From Deltaproteobacteria bacterium (GTDB lineage: Bacteria; Desulfobacterota; Desulfuromonadia; Geobacterales; Geobacteraceae), in the NCBI GenBank assembly GCA_021847245.1, contig JAJZUC010000003.1, positions 1-64,000 of the forward strand: a DNA stretch of 64,000 nucleotides, given 5' to 3'. Shown piece by piece: positions 52,053-61,201 of the stretch. Below the pieces are notes generated by a model that was not told the origin of the DNA, did no database searches, and worked only from the letters and a program-made list of their open reading frames with translations. Made by a program: the position numbers and the translations under genes. The first letter of the stretch is position 1; each line of letters begins with the position of its first letter.

Positions 52053-54050
52053 CTACAGCGGTTTCTTTGCGCCGGTGGTGCAGATGGTGTCTTTCCCCGC
52101 CGTCCGGAGCGTCTGGATGATTGTCGCCGCCTCGTTGAAATCGTTGATGCACTGGCAGTCCTTGACGATCTCTTCCCCCGGACCTGCGGGACAGACGTTG
52201 TTGCGGTCGCACACCCGGTAGAAGAAGTCGTATGAGGTCGCGGGATTCCTCATCTCCGTGACATCGCCCGATACCGTCACCTGGGTGTCGTTCTTGGGTT
52301 TTCTGGTCTTGCAGGCATGTTCGCAGGTGGCGGACTGGTCGCGTCCGGGAAGGGCGAAGTTGCCGTTCGCATCGCTCCAGCCTCCGGACGTGAGGCGTTT
52401 GTCCTGGAAGTCGAGGCTAGTGGTGTTGTCGGTGACGGTCGTGGCGACCTTGCCGAACCTGGTTCCGATGGCCGAAAAATCGTATGCCTGGTTGCCGCAG
52501 ACATAGGTGCGCTTCTTTTGCCACCAGTTGCGGCAGATGGTGTTGGTCCCCACCTGGCCGATGAACTGCCGGCAACTGGGAAGTGGAGTGAGCCCGGTGG
52601 CGTTGAAGTTCAGCATGGTCTGAACACCGTCGACAGATTCGTTCTGCAGTCGGCAATCCGGGTCGTTCTCGAGCGTCGCGCACTGGTTGTCCACCCCTTC
52701 GCCGTACTGGTCCTCTTTTATCTGGATGTAGTAGCTCCAGTTGTACGTCGGAAACTGGGCGCCGGAAGCCGGACAGACAACGCTGGTCTGGATGGCGGTG
52801 TCGAAGCCGTTAACTATCCCGTCTGCCGAGCCGGAGCCGGAGGAACAGCCAGGGCCGGATATGTTGGATAGAGTGAGGTTCGCCTGCATCATCTTTTCCA
52901 GCCGGTTCGGGTCGGGCGGAGTAAGAATGATGTCTTTTATGGTATGCCAGCCGTTTCCGCCAGGATTGTCACCGCAGTTGGAATGGGCCGTCCCGAGACC
53001 GCCGGGGCCGGTATCGACGTACTGCATCTGATATTCGGAATCGCTCACCTTGTGGACCTTTATGTAGACCAGGTGGTCGGTGCAGAGCTGGCCGGTCCCC
53101 GAGTCATTGATCGTCCGGACCGTTGTCTGCACCGCGCCGTTGCGCGTCACGGTGCAGGCGCTCATCTTGCCGCTTGCCTGGGTGGAGGCGCCGGAATTGG
53201 AGATCAGGTAGTAAAGGCTCTTCGGGTCAGTGGACTGGGCGATGGCGGCGTTGTCCCTGGCCGCGGTCAATCCGGCCCAGTTGGTGTAGTAGCCGCTCAG
53301 GGTGCTTACGGTCGGCGATGAGGCCAGCGAATTGATGGAGCCGGAGGCGGTCGTCGAGTTGCCGGTTACGCGGCCGAAGTAGTCGATCGTCGTGAGGTCG
53401 TAGTTGACGCTGGTGATGGTGAAGGCGGAATTGCCATTATGGATGGCATTGACGATTCCCCCTCCCAGGCCCTGGAGGATCACCGCGCTGTTCGCCCAGA
53501 CGAGGTTGCTGCCGCAGCTCTGATTGATGCAGTAGCAGCCCCCCAAGTCGGTGATCGATGCGGCGGAATCGGCGATTTTTCCGTCGGGACCGGCCGTCCA
53601 CTTGAAATACTGGCAATGGTTCCAGGTCCCCGGATCGCAGGCGATATAACCGTTGCCGCAGACCCCTGAAACCGCTCTCGGAAGGGTGTAGACGTAATCG
53701 AACGTTCCGTTGGTGTCGAGGTCCTGGCTGACGATGACCTTCTGCAGATCGCCGGTCCCTGCCGGCTGGATGAAGACCTCCAGGAATTTCGCCGAAGAGG
53801 GCGAGGTGATGTTCGCCTGGAAACTCTGTGAACCGTCCACGGTCTGCAAGAGCTTCGTCGGGCTCGTCAACGGCTGGGAGATGCTCTGGTTCGACCCGTC
53901 CTGGCTCCCGAAACGGGAAAGCGCAGTCTGCGCGGAGCCCGTCCCGGCACTCTTGGCGTCGTCGTATGTTCCTCCCAGGGCGTTGCCGGCCATGACTGTT
54001 GCCATAACGCTAATCGCCGCGATATTTCCTGACCATCTCCCTAATCGCAT
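52053..54050 (-). CDS. secreted Cys-rich transfer protein (665 aa)
   Basis: The ATG at 54050 gives a usable signal peptide (MRLGRWSGNIAAISVMATVM, then AGNALGG); an ATG at 54071 adds seven residues. The mature protein is Ser/Thr/Gly-rich with scattered cysteine pairs (GVCGNGYIACDPGTWNHC, GGCYCINQSCG, CEHACKTRK), and it ends DCQCINDFNEAATIIQTLRT. The last part resembles the ends of some TraN-type proteins, so it may be a TraN companion at the cell surface. It starts inside the traC end and lies just before traN. No firm family. Confidence 0.65.
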   Translation of the reverse strand: MRLGRWSGNIAAISVMATVMAGNALGGTYDDAKSAGTGSAQTALSRFGSQDGSNQSISQPLTSPTKLLQTVDGSQSFQANITSPSSAKFLEVFIQPAGTGDLQKVIVSQDLDTNGTFDYVYTLPRAVSGVCGNGYIACDPGTWNHCQYFKWTAGPDGKIADSAASITDLGGCYCINQSCGSNLVWANSAVILQGLGGGIVNAIHNGNSAFTITSVNYDLTTIDYFGRVTGNSTTASGSINSLASSPTVSTLSGYYTNWAGLTAARDNAAIAQSTDPKSLYYLISNSGASTQASGKMSACTVTRNGAVQTTVRTINDSGTGQLCTDHLVYIKVHKVSDSEYQMQYVDTGPGGLGTAHSNCGDNPGGNGWHTIKDIILTPPDPNRLEKMMQANLTLSNISGPGCSSGSGSADGIVNGFDTAIQTSVVCPASGAQFPTYNWSYYIQIKEDQYGEGVDNQCATLENDPDCRLQNESVDGVQTMLNFNATGLTPLPSCRQFIGQVGTNTICRNWWQKKRTYVCGNQAYDFSAIGTRFGKVATTVTDNTTSLDFQDKRLTSGGWSDANGNFALPGRDQSATCEHACKTRKPKNDTQVTVSGDVTEMRNPATSYDFFYRVCDRNNVCPAGPGEEIVKDCQCINDFNEAATIIQTLRTAGKDTICTTGAKKPL

Positions 54051-56463
54051 CCTCGTACCCCATGCCTCCATCTACCAGCTGCTCGATTTCCGTGATCTCG
54101 TCCGCATCCGACGTGAAGACGTAGTAGGAGAAGGGATCGACCGCCAGTCTCCCCACTCCCACGCCGTATGGCGTATCCATAAAGATCTCCGAGTACCTCG
54201 GCTTGGCGCTCTTGGTGGACTTGAGGATATCCATGGTGAAGTCGTCGTAGTCGAGCATCTTCTCGTTCCGCGCTTCCTCGAATGCTTTGGATTCGAGATA
54301 GAACTTGAAGGCGGAGTTCTCCCGGATGACGTTTCCGACGCCGCCGAAACGCTTCATGTCCAGTACCGACTGGGTGATGATGGTGAAACTGCCGCCGTAC
54401 TTCCGTGCGCGGCGGTACCCTTCTTCGATGACTTCCTTCAGGGTCGAGCTCTCCCCCAGGAACTGCCAGGCCTCGTCGAACACTATCAACCGCCGGTCGG
54501 AACGGTCGGAGAGATAGAGGTCCTGGGTCACGGCATTGATCACCTGAAGGGTGACGACCCTGAAGAGCGACTTTTTCTGCACGAGCTGTTCGAGTTCGAG
54601 AACAACGAACTCGTCGTTGGCGATGTCGAAGGTGCTTCTGCCGTTGAAGAAGCGGCCGAACGGACCGTCACTCCGAAAATCCCCAAGATTGAAGGCGAGG
54701 CGGGCAGCCGCTTCCTTCACCTCGCCGCCGACGTTGGAATAGCGGTCGAAGTTGGACAGATACTCGTGGACGGTGTCGATCCCGGCGTCATTCCCTTCCT
54801 GCTGCCATGCCCAGCGGACCGCTTCCTTGATGAGGGTCATCTCGGTTTCGCTCGGGCTGGAGTTGCCGGAGGAGAAGATCATCTGCGCCACGATCGGGGC
54901 GATGATTGGGATGTCGTGCTCCACGTCCACGATGTTCGTGAACGGGTTGAGGCAGACGTCCGAATCCTCCGAGAAATCCAGATAGCGGGCGCCGCACAGC
55001 ATAGTCATCTTCTTGTAGGAGCCGCCGATGTCGATCACCCTCACCTTCGCTTTCAAGGCGTAGTAGTTGAAGAGGAGATAGTTGAGAAAGAAGCTCTTGC
55101 CGGCTCCGCTCTCCGCGCAAACCATCGCGTTGTGGTTGTTGACCCCCTTCTTGTGGAAGATGTCGAGGCCGAACAGTTGTCCCTTTCTGCCGGCAAAGAG
55201 CATCGCCGGCCGTCCCAGGCCCGAGAAGTCCCCCTGCACGGGCAGGGTGGCGGCAATGCTCCCAACCGGCATGATCTGGTCCCGGTCGAGTGTTTCGACG
55301 TTGCTCTTGATGTCGTAGAGGCCGAACGGAAGGGCGGAGATGAAGAGAATGGGGAGAATCCCCTTGTCCTCCTGCATCACGTATCCCTGTCCCTCCCACA
55401 CCCGCTTGGCCCTGGTTACCGACTCGTTCACCAGCCATTCATCGCTGCCGTAGACCCAGAGCACTGGGATGATCTTGAAGAACTTCGTTCCCCGCTCCAG
55501 CTCGTCGGCCGCCCACATGTATTCTTCCTGCTTGCGGGCGAGGGATGGGGCGAAGGAACCGACCCCCTTCTGCTGGAGAACGAGGTTGCACTTGGTGTGG
55601 AGCTTCTGCTTCTGGTTCTTGAGGATGATGTTCAGGGTGAAAAAGAACGGCGTCCTGATCTGGTCCGAGTCGGTTGGCTGCCCCATGATCCCGCCGAAAA
55701 GCTTGTTAGTCTGGATCGGGTTTCCCTCTCGCGGGTAGGAGCGCGGCGTCACGCAGCGGAAGCACTTCGAGCCGAACTTCAACCGGGAGAAGCCGGTTTC
55801 GATCGGGGTGGCGAGGAGTACCTGCTTGCGGATCTCCTTGCGGTCGTCGTAGTGGCCGTTGTTTTCCGACGGGGTGTCGTTCATCATCCGGCGCAACCAA
55901 TCGAGCAGTACCCCAGGCTCAACACTCCTGGGCGAAAGCCCGGCACCCTGGAGGATCTCCTGGACCGTCCCGTTGATCTCGTCGATGTTGACGTTCGGCA
56001 GTTCCCTGTCGGGGAATTTCACGGTGAAAAAGAGCCGGAAGTTGCGGATAGGTATCCCGGACAGATTCGGGAGGCCCTCGACCCCTGACAAATAGAAATC
56101 GGAGACGTTTTCTGCGACATCCTGAATCAGCTCGCTTTTCCGGGACTTCATCGAGTTGAAGTCCTGGATGATCGGCGTGACGTTCGGGTCGGCGAAAAGG
56201 ATGAACTGCATGATCGCCCCGTCGGGAAGATTGAGACGGAAAAGCCCCTCAAGCGTTCTCATGGTCGACTCTCCCGCAAAGACCAGCGGCGAGCACTCCC
56301 ACATCATCCCCACGGTGTTGTCGATATTGATATAGAGCCGGGATTCAGGGCCGTAGGCTTCCCACGGCAGGTACTCGGCGAACCGGTCGCGCTCTGTCAT
56401 GGCCCGCAGTCCCGCAACGGTGGCTCCGCCGTCTTTGCCGAAGATGAGATCGAACAGTCCCAC
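54010..56463 (-). CDS. traC: TraC, VirB4-like conjugation ATPase
   Basis: This 817-aa ATPase energises pilus assembly. It shows the TraC N-terminal domain (LPWEAYGPESRLYINIDNTV, then MWECSPLVFAG). Walker A AESGAGKSFFLNY lies at about residue 449 and Walker B LIVFDEAWQFLGE near 658, followed by GGSFTIITQSVLDMKRFGG. It starts with GTG at 56463, with GAGGAGG upstream. It is a soluble protein bound to the inner face of the membrane. All motifs look intact. Confidence 0.95.
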   Translation of the reverse strand: MGLFDLIFGKDGGATVAGLRAMTERDRFAEYLPWEAYGPESRLYINIDNTVGMMWECSPLVFAGESTMRTLEGLFRLNLPDGAIMQFILFADPNVTPIIQDFNSMKSRKSELIQDVAENVSDFYLSGVEGLPNLSGIPIRNFRLFFTVKFPDRELPNVNIDEINGTVQEILQGAGLSPRSVEPGVLLDWLRRMMNDTPSENNGHYDDRKEIRKQVLLATPIETGFSRLKFGSKCFRCVTPRSYPREGNPIQTNKLFGGIMGQPTDSDQIRTPFFFTLNIILKNQKQKLHTKCNLVLQQKGVGSFAPSLARKQEEYMWAADELERGTKFFKIIPVLWVYGSDEWLVNESVTRAKRVWEGQGYVMQEDKGILPILFISALPFGLYDIKSNVETLDRDQIMPVGSIAATLPVQGDFSGLGRPAMLFAGRKGQLFGLDIFHKKGVNNHNAMVCAESGAGKSFFLNYLLFNYYALKAKVRVIDIGGSYKKMTMLCGARYLDFSEDSDVCLNPFTNIVDVEHDIPIIAPIVAQMIFSSGNSSPSETEMTLIKEAVRWAWQQEGNDAGIDTVHEYLSNFDRYSNVGGEVKEAAARLAFNLGDFRSDGPFGRFFNGRSTFDIANDEFVVLELEQLVQKKSLFRVVTLQVINAVTQDLYLSDRSDRRLIVFDEAWQFLGESSTLKEVIEEGYRRARKYGGSFTIITQSVLDMKRFGGVGNVIRENSAFKFYLESKAFEEARNEKMLDYDDFTMDILKSTKSAKPRYSEIFMDTPYGVGVGRLAVDPFSYYVFTSDADEITEIEQLVDGGMGYEDAIREMVRKYRGD

Positions 56464-56465
56464 GT

Positions 56466-56990
56466 CTATTCCTCCTCTTCCTCAAGGACTGAATCGCCAA
56501 GAATCCAGCGGGGCTCATCAACGAAGAAGTAGACGTACCTGAGCATGTAGAATTCGTTTTCCTGACCGGTGTAGGGGAGAAGCAGAACCCTCATCGCTTT
56601 AGGGGGAGCCACCACCGGCGTCACCGGTTCCTTCAGGAGACCGTTGAATTTTTCGAAGAGTGCCGAGCGGTAGTGGTTATAGTTCCGGTCTTCCTGGTTG
56701 AGCACCATGGTTGCGGCAGGGGCTGAAGATGGCGGCGGTTGCGGGTCTGAACAGACCGTGTCCAACGACACGGCGCCATCGACATCGCTGTACCTGGATG
56801 TACAACGGCCCTCCTTTGCGGCCTCCGCCTTGGCCTTCGGTGGAACGGACCCGTTGTCCTCGTATGCCTGCTGCACGGAGACGCATTTCCCCCGGTTGCC
56901 TTCCGGACAGCTGAAATCGCTCTCGTATGGATTCAAAAACGCGCATCCGCCCAGGAAAAGCGCGCTGACAAGTAATGCGGCCTTTTTCAC
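56466..56990 (-). CDS. traV: TraV, outer-membrane lipoprotein
   Basis: This 174-aa protein has a lipoprotein signal (MKKAALLVSALFLGGCAFLN, lipobox Cys at residue 16). The TraV Cys motif follows: DFSCPEGNRGKCVSVQQAY. Then comes a flexible Pro/Ala region and a C-terminal part with VLLLPYTGQENEFYMLRYVY. TraV bridges TraK and the outer membrane in the transfer channel. The GTG start overlaps the traB stop (GTGA), so translation is coupled. Confidence 0.88.
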   Translation of the reverse strand: MKKAALLVSALFLGGCAFLNPYESDFSCPEGNRGKCVSVQQAYEDNGSVPPKAKAEAAKEGRCTSRYSDVDGAVSLDTVCSDPQPPPSSAPAATMVLNQEDRNYNHYRSALFEKFNGLLKEPVTPVVAPPKAMRVLLLPYTGQENEFYMLRYVYFFVDEPRWILGDSVLEEEEE

Positions 56991-58237
56991 TTAGCCCCTC
57001 CCTTCGAGATCTTCTTGATCTCCAGGTTCGTTCCTTCGCTCACCACCAGCGTGACCGGCTTGGTGGCGCCCACCTCGATGACCGGCAGCGTCTGCCGGGC
57101 CAGCTCCATGTAGAACTTCTGGATCTCCTTGAAGCCTGTGGATAGTCCGTTGCCGACCCCGGCAACCGCCAGATCGTTGGCGTTGATCGACTGTGTAGTC
57201 CCTAGAGCGCTGACCGAGGTCGTCGTCGCCGAAGCCTTGAGGACGTCGCCGACCCCGCCGAAAAAGCCGGCGATCATGCTCCGAGCGACCATGGAGCCCA
57301 TCTTCGCCACCACCTTGCCACGCAGACCTATCTTGCCGTCCTCGTCCACGACGAAGCCTTTCACCTTCTGGTCGATTACCGCCTGTCCTTTCCTGTCGAG
57401 GCACGACAGGGAAACGAGGAGAAGTTCAGCCCTTTCGGTGGCGAGGTTTCCCCTCCCGTCCGCTATGACAAAGCACCCCTTCAGGTTCGCCTTTACGCTG
57501 TTGGGGAGTACCGCGGGGGTCTTCACCTTCAGGAGTACCGGCACGGGATTACCTTTCGCTTCAGAGGCTGTTGGAGCGTCCAACCCGGAAAGCAGGGTCG
57601 CCTCCATGAAAGAAGGTGGCAGATAGACCGTCGTGTTCTCTTTTTTTTTATCTGCCCCGACATCCTTGGGGGTGGCGCTTTGCGTGACACCTACGACAAG
57701 AGAGATGTCGCCGACCTCCGTCTCCGGAGGCGGAAGCGGTTGCCCCTGCGCACCGCTCGGCATGGAGGGTGGTGGCGGGATGGCACTCTGGGGAAGCGAC
57801 GGAGGGGGTGGAACCGGCTTGCTGCCGGATGGCCTTGCTCCGCTTGCGCCGGCCTGTTGGCTTTGCTGGTGCAGGGCCGCAGTCATGACCGGCTGTCCGG
57901 GTGCCGGTGTCGGCGCCGGCTGCTGGGGATTCGACACTACCTGGCCGTTTTTCTGCTGGGAGATCTCCTCGAGCTTTTTCTGCAGCTCGGCCACCTTTTC
58001 GTCGCGGCGGGTAAGCTCCTTCTGGCTCTCCAGAAACTGGCTCTTCTCCAATAGCTTCGGTTCGATGCTGATGGGCGAGCTCTTTTTTTCCTCTTCCGTC
58101 TTCAGCTCTTTCCTGCTGCTCGTCAGGTAGATCGCGACGCTCAGGAAAACGGTGAGAATCCCGATCCCGAAAATGACCCCCGTGCGGCGTTGCCCGGAGT
58201 TCAGACTGTTCCAGTAGGACAGGAGCCTATTTTTCAT
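56987..58237 (-). CDS. traB: TraB, VirB10-like channel protein
   Basis: This 416-aa protein has one inner-membrane helix near residues 19-38 (TGVIFGIGILTVFLSVAIYL). A coiled coil (SQFLESQKELTRRDEKVAEL) and a long Pro/Gln-rich spacer (about 100-170) follow. The VirB10-type C-terminal domain has VYLPPSFMEATLLSGLDAPT, LKGCFVIADGRGNLATERAE and GKIGLRGKVVAKMGSMVARS. It spans the periplasm and joins both membranes. The start overlaps the traK end by 11 bases. Confidence 0.93.
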   Translation of the reverse strand: MKNRLLSYWNSLNSGQRRTGVIFGIGILTVFLSVAIYLTSSRKELKTEEEKKSSPISIEPKLLEKSQFLESQKELTRRDEKVAELQKKLEEISQQKNGQVVSNPQQPAPTPAPGQPVMTAALHQQSQQAGASGARPSGSKPVPPPPSLPQSAIPPPPSMPSGAQGQPLPPPETEVGDISLVVGVTQSATPKDVGADKKKENTTVYLPPSFMEATLLSGLDAPTASEAKGNPVPVLLKVKTPAVLPNSVKANLKGCFVIADGRGNLATERAELLLVSLSCLDRKGQAVIDQKVKGFVVDEDGKIGLRGKVVAKMGSMVARSMIAGFFGGVGDVLKASATTTSVSALGTTQSINANDLAVAGVGNGLSTGFKEIQKFYMELARQTLPVIEVGATKPVTLVVSEGTNLEIKKISKGGAK

Positions 58238-59180
58238 CGTCCGCCTCCTGTCCCTTGAAGCCCGCTTCGTGTTCCTGCCCCTTCTTCTGGGGAGGGTGGG
58301 CTTCGGAATGTCTGGGGTCCATTACCGGAAGCTCTCCGTCGAGCCTTTTCATCCCTTGCCTTGCGGCCCGCTGCTCGACAACGAAGAGCCTGGAGGTGTC
58401 TCCTCCCCTGAGCAGATGCCGTTCGAGAGAAACCGCGACCGGGTTCTCCGCGAGTTCCGTGCGGATGAACATCTTCTCGTTCATCTTAAACTGGGGAATT
58501 CCCTCCTTAAGGGCAACCTCGTACTCCTTCACCCGAAGCCCTTCACCTTCGATGTCCACCGTTCTTCGGAGCGTCACCCTGATTTCCTTGTACGCGTCGA
58601 AACGCTTTACTTCCCTGGTGACCGTGTACGAATCGGGGATCTGCTCGGTAAAGACTTCCCTGATGACCTTGAGCAGCTTTTTCTCGAAAGGCAGCCCGGA
58701 ATAGAGGGAGATGTTTTCCTTGATCTTCTTCTCCTTGCCGGAGGAAAGCCGGATGGTCTGGGAAGGGATACGCTGGGGGAAGGCGATCATGCTGTAGGTT
58801 TCGTCACCGCATACGACGTAGACTTCGGTAGGCGTGCTGGAGTAGACCATCTTGTCGCCCCGCTTCGTCACCTTGAATTTAACGAAGGCGTCCTTCCCGG
58901 TGATCTTGATGGTGACCCCCTTCTCGGTCGAGGTCAGGGCCTCCTTGATCTCCGCAGGGCAGGAAATCCGGTTGAGATCGGAGCTTGAGAGCCGGATAGT
59001 CGTTGTAACTTCCGGAGGAACCACGACTGGGAACTCCCCTTCGGGAGGGAACTGCTCTGCCGGTTTCTCGACCGGCGCCACACTCCGCTGCTTTATTGTC
59101 TGCTCGGTTTTGCCATGGTCGGCTGCGAACGCCATCATCGGCGCCATAACGGCGACCAGAAAAGCGACCTTGTGCATCAT
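58227..59180 (-). CDS. traK: TraK, VirB9-like secretin-type protein
   Basis: This 317-aa periplasmic protein has signal MMHKVAFLVAVMAPMMAFAA. The VirB9/TraK-type beta domains follow: TTTIRLSSSDLNRISCPAEI, KVTKRGDKMVYSSTPTEVYV and VVCGDETYSMIAFPQRIPSQ. The C-terminal 60 residues are charged and probably flexible. It forms the outer-membrane core complex with TraV and TraB. The ATG overlaps the traE stop as ATGA. Confidence 0.9.
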   Translation of the reverse strand: MMHKVAFLVAVMAPMMAFAADHGKTEQTIKQRSVAPVEKPAEQFPPEGEFPVVVPPEVTTTIRLSSSDLNRISCPAEIKEALTSTEKGVTIKITGKDAFVKFKVTKRGDKMVYSSTPTEVYVVCGDETYSMIAFPQRIPSQTIRLSSGKEKKIKENISLYSGLPFEKKLLKVIREVFTEQIPDSYTVTREVKRFDAYKEIRVTLRRTVDIEGEGLRVKEYEVALKEGIPQFKMNEKMFIRTELAENPVAVSLERHLLRGGDTSRLFVVEQRAARQGMKRLDGELPVMDPRHSEAHPPQKKGQEHEAGFKGQEADDEK

Positions 59181-59755
59181 GCCCCCTTGTTCTCACCCTG
59201 CGCCGTCTTCTCGTAGAGACGGGTGAGGATGAATTTTCCGCTATCGAAGCGGTATTCGATGATGTAGGTGGTCTGGACGGAATCGGCCTTCTGCTCGGCC
59301 ATGTAGGTGTTCTTTGTGCCTGCGACCTCGATGCGACGCTTGTCTGCATCGTTGGTGATCGACTGGATATAGAAAGCGCTGGAGGCGCGGGCATTCTCGA
59401 TCTTGTCGGCCAGCTCGTACAATTCCTTCCTCGCCTTCTGGAACTCCGAAGGATCGTAGACAGCCAGAATCTCGCTGAACTGGGTCCGGGCGGTTGCCGG
59501 GTTGTAGGTGAGGGCCAGTCCGAGAACATACCTGGTGAACTCCTTCAGGTATTCGTCTGAAGCCTTGTCGCCGGAAACCATCAACTTCGAGTTTATGACC
59601 GGCGGAACGAGGATGACCCTCTGCTTGTCGAGGGCCGTGAAGACTCCGACGGTATTTATGACGACCGCCACCCCCAGTATGATGATGGCGAACTTGAGCA
59701 GCCGGTTTTCGGCAAAGATGTTCGAATTGCGTTGGAGGAAAATATCCAGTTTCAC
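59177..59755 (-). CDS. traE: TraE, VirB5/8-like inner-membrane protein
   Basis: This 192-aa protein matches TraE: MKLDIFLQRNSNIFAENRLL, then a membrane helix (FAIIILGVAVVINTVGVFTA) and a VirB8-like periplasmic domain. That domain contains FTRYVLGLALTYNPATARTQ, AVYDPSEFQKARKEL and ending TTYIIEYRFDSGKFILTRLY. The start is a GTG at 59755 with AGGGAGAC upstream. It is an inner-membrane component of the transfer channel. Confidence 0.9.
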   Translation of the reverse strand: MKLDIFLQRNSNIFAENRLLKFAIIILGVAVVINTVGVFTALDKQRVILVPPVINSKLMVSGDKASDEYLKEFTRYVLGLALTYNPATARTQFSEILAVYDPSEFQKARKELYELADKIENARASSAFYIQSITNDADKRRIEVAGTKNTYMAEQKADSVQTTYIIEYRFDSGKFILTRLYEKTAQGENKGA

Positions 59756-59777
59756 TGTCTGTCTCCCTGTCAGGCGA

Positions 59778-60041
59778 TCAATCGAGGAAATGCTTCTGGA
59801 AGAAATGGGGATAACCCCTCATTGGCGCGATCCCCGTGAAGTAAAGCGTGTGGCGCAGAAAGCCCCTGGGATACCGTTTCTTCATGCGGCCATATATCCA
59901 GGGAAGAACGAACATCAAAAACCAGAAGACACCGCCAAACTTCTGCGCGAAAATGAAGCCGACCGCCATGAAAGCCATGTCGTCGGGCTCGAACCAGAGG
60001 ATCTGGAAGGGTTGGCTAAGATATTGGGGGAAACGGACCAT
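59778..60041 (-). CDS. traL: TraL, small membrane protein
   Basis: This 87-aa protein matches TraL/VirB3-type proteins: FPQYLSQPFQILWFEPDDMA, then MAVGFIFAQKFGGVFWFLMF and VLPWIYGRMKKRYPRGFLRH. Two membrane helices are visible. It probably anchors the TraC ATPase at the membrane. The ATG follows AAGGAG. It lies between traA and traE, as in the F operon. Confidence 0.9.
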   Translation of the reverse strand: MVRFPQYLSQPFQILWFEPDDMAFMAVGFIFAQKFGGVFWFLMFVLPWIYGRMKKRYPRGFLRHTLYFTGIAPMRGYPHFFQKHFLD

Positions 60042-60096
60042 CCCGCGTTCTCCTTGAAAAGGGGGGAGTGAATCCCCCCTCCGTCTGTTGTTTCAG

Positions 60097-60402
60097 TTAC
60101 ATTACGCAGCCGAGAGAGGTCACGATGGCGCTTGCGTTGATGAGCAGGACCCCGGCCAGGATGCAGGTAATTGCCGGTGCGAGGGTCTGCTTGACGAAGA
60201 AGATGATGCTCGTGAGGATGAGGAGGACCGAGGCGATCGCCCCGAACGGTCCCTTCACCAGCTTGTTGATGAAAAAGTCATAGGCCTCGTAACCGAACGA
60301 TCCGGCTACGGGGGCGGTGAGGGCCATGGCCTGTGATGCCACGAGGGTGACCGCCACAGCGAGCCCGAACAGTATCAACATCTTTTTCCTGTTAAATTTC
60401 AT
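60097..60402 (-). CDS. traA: TraA, F-type pilin precursor
   Basis: This 101-aa pilin precursor has a long signal peptide (KFNRKKMLILFGLAVAVTLV, cleaved after ASQAMA). The mature pilin is about 74 residues with two hydrophobic helices (AIASVLLILTSIIFFVKQ and ITCILAGVLLINASAIVT). The ATG at 60402 has GGAAGGAG just upstream, so a longer frame from 60474 was rejected. The mature product builds the conjugative pilus. Its C-terminus (SLGCVM) carries a lone Cys, which is unusual. Confidence 0.88.
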   Translation of the reverse strand: MKFNRKKMLILFGLAVAVTLVASQAMALTAPVAGSFGYEAYDFFINKLVKGPFGAIASVLLILTSIIFFVKQTLAPAITCILAGVLLINASAIVTSLGCVM

Positions 60403-60460
60403 TTTGTTCTCCTTCCTTGTTGTGGTGTGACGACTTGCTACCCTCGTGACTCGTCTTACG

Positions 60461-61201
60461 TTATTTCGGGACATTCACCCCCTTTCCGTCCAGAAGCGCC
60501 TTTATGCGCGGGATGTCCGCCCCGTTGATAGCAACGCCGTCAATCCAGATGGCCGGCGTCCCTTGCACGCCAATGCTCTGTGCGACTTTTTCCATATCCT
60601 CCAGTTGCGAGGCATTGTTTTCATCCTGCGGTATCGGCTTGCCGTCCAGTGCGCCGCTGAGAACCTCACGGAATGCATTCTCCTTCTCCTTCTGCGACAG
60701 GATGTAACGGGCCTTCTTTTCCGCATCGGGATGAATTCTCCGAAGCGGGAAGAAGAACACATAGCGGGTGATGTCGGTCCTCTTCGCGAGGAGTTCGTCC
60801 ACTTTGCGGCAGAAGGGACAATCAGGGTCGGTGAACTCTATGACCTGGTGCGGGCCGGAACCGATTTTCAGGGCCTTGTCCAGCGGGATGCTTTTCAGTT
60901 TCTCGGCCAGGACCTTCTCGCGTGTCTCGGCGGTCAGGTTTTTCCCGTCCTTGCTCCACAGTTCGCCGAACATCAGGAAGCCGTCCGGGCTGAAGTAGAA
61001 AACCTGGTTTCCGGCAACGATCTCGTACAGCCCCTTCACGGGTGATTCCCTGAAATTGTCCACTCTCAGATTCGGAAAGCTCTTCTTCAGGTTTTTCTCC
61101 TCGGACTTCAGGCTCTCGTTCGCCGCGGAAAGACCCGCCGTGGTGACGATGACCAGGATGATCCCGCCGATCTTGAGCTTTTTCTTCGTCAGAACTCTCA
61201 C
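60461..61201 (-). CDS. DsbC-like disulfide isomerase
   Basis: This 246-aa periplasmic protein has an N-terminal membrane/signal helix (LKIGGIILVIVTTAGLSA). A dimerisation-type domain (GLYEIVAGNQVFYFSPDGFL) is followed by a thioredoxin domain with FTDPDCPFCRKVDELL (CPFC at about residues 128-131). GVQGTPAIWIDGVAINGADI supplies the cis-Pro. DsbC-like proteins reshuffle disulfides, which fits the Cys-rich TraN, TraU and 665-aa proteins of the same operon. The start lies at the ATG overlapping the end of the OmpA-like gene. Confidence 0.9.
   Translation of the reverse strand: MRVLTKKKLKIGGIILVIVTTAGLSAANESLKSEEKNLKKSFPNLRVDNFRESPVKGLYEIVAGNQVFYFSPDGFLMFGELWSKDGKNLTAETREKVLAEKLKSIPLDKALKIGSGPHQVIEFTDPDCPFCRKVDELLAKRTDITRYVFFFPLRRIHPDAEKKARYILSQKEKENAFREVLSGALDGKPIPQDENNASQLEDMEKVAQSIGVQGTPAIWIDGVAINGADIPRIKALLDGKGVNVPK

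Noticed and set aside
53710-56088. Very long + strand open frame (792 codons) opposite traC
   Set aside because: It mirrors traC codon usage, has no ribosome binding site, and its product has shadow-like composition; traC motifs on the other strand are unambiguous.
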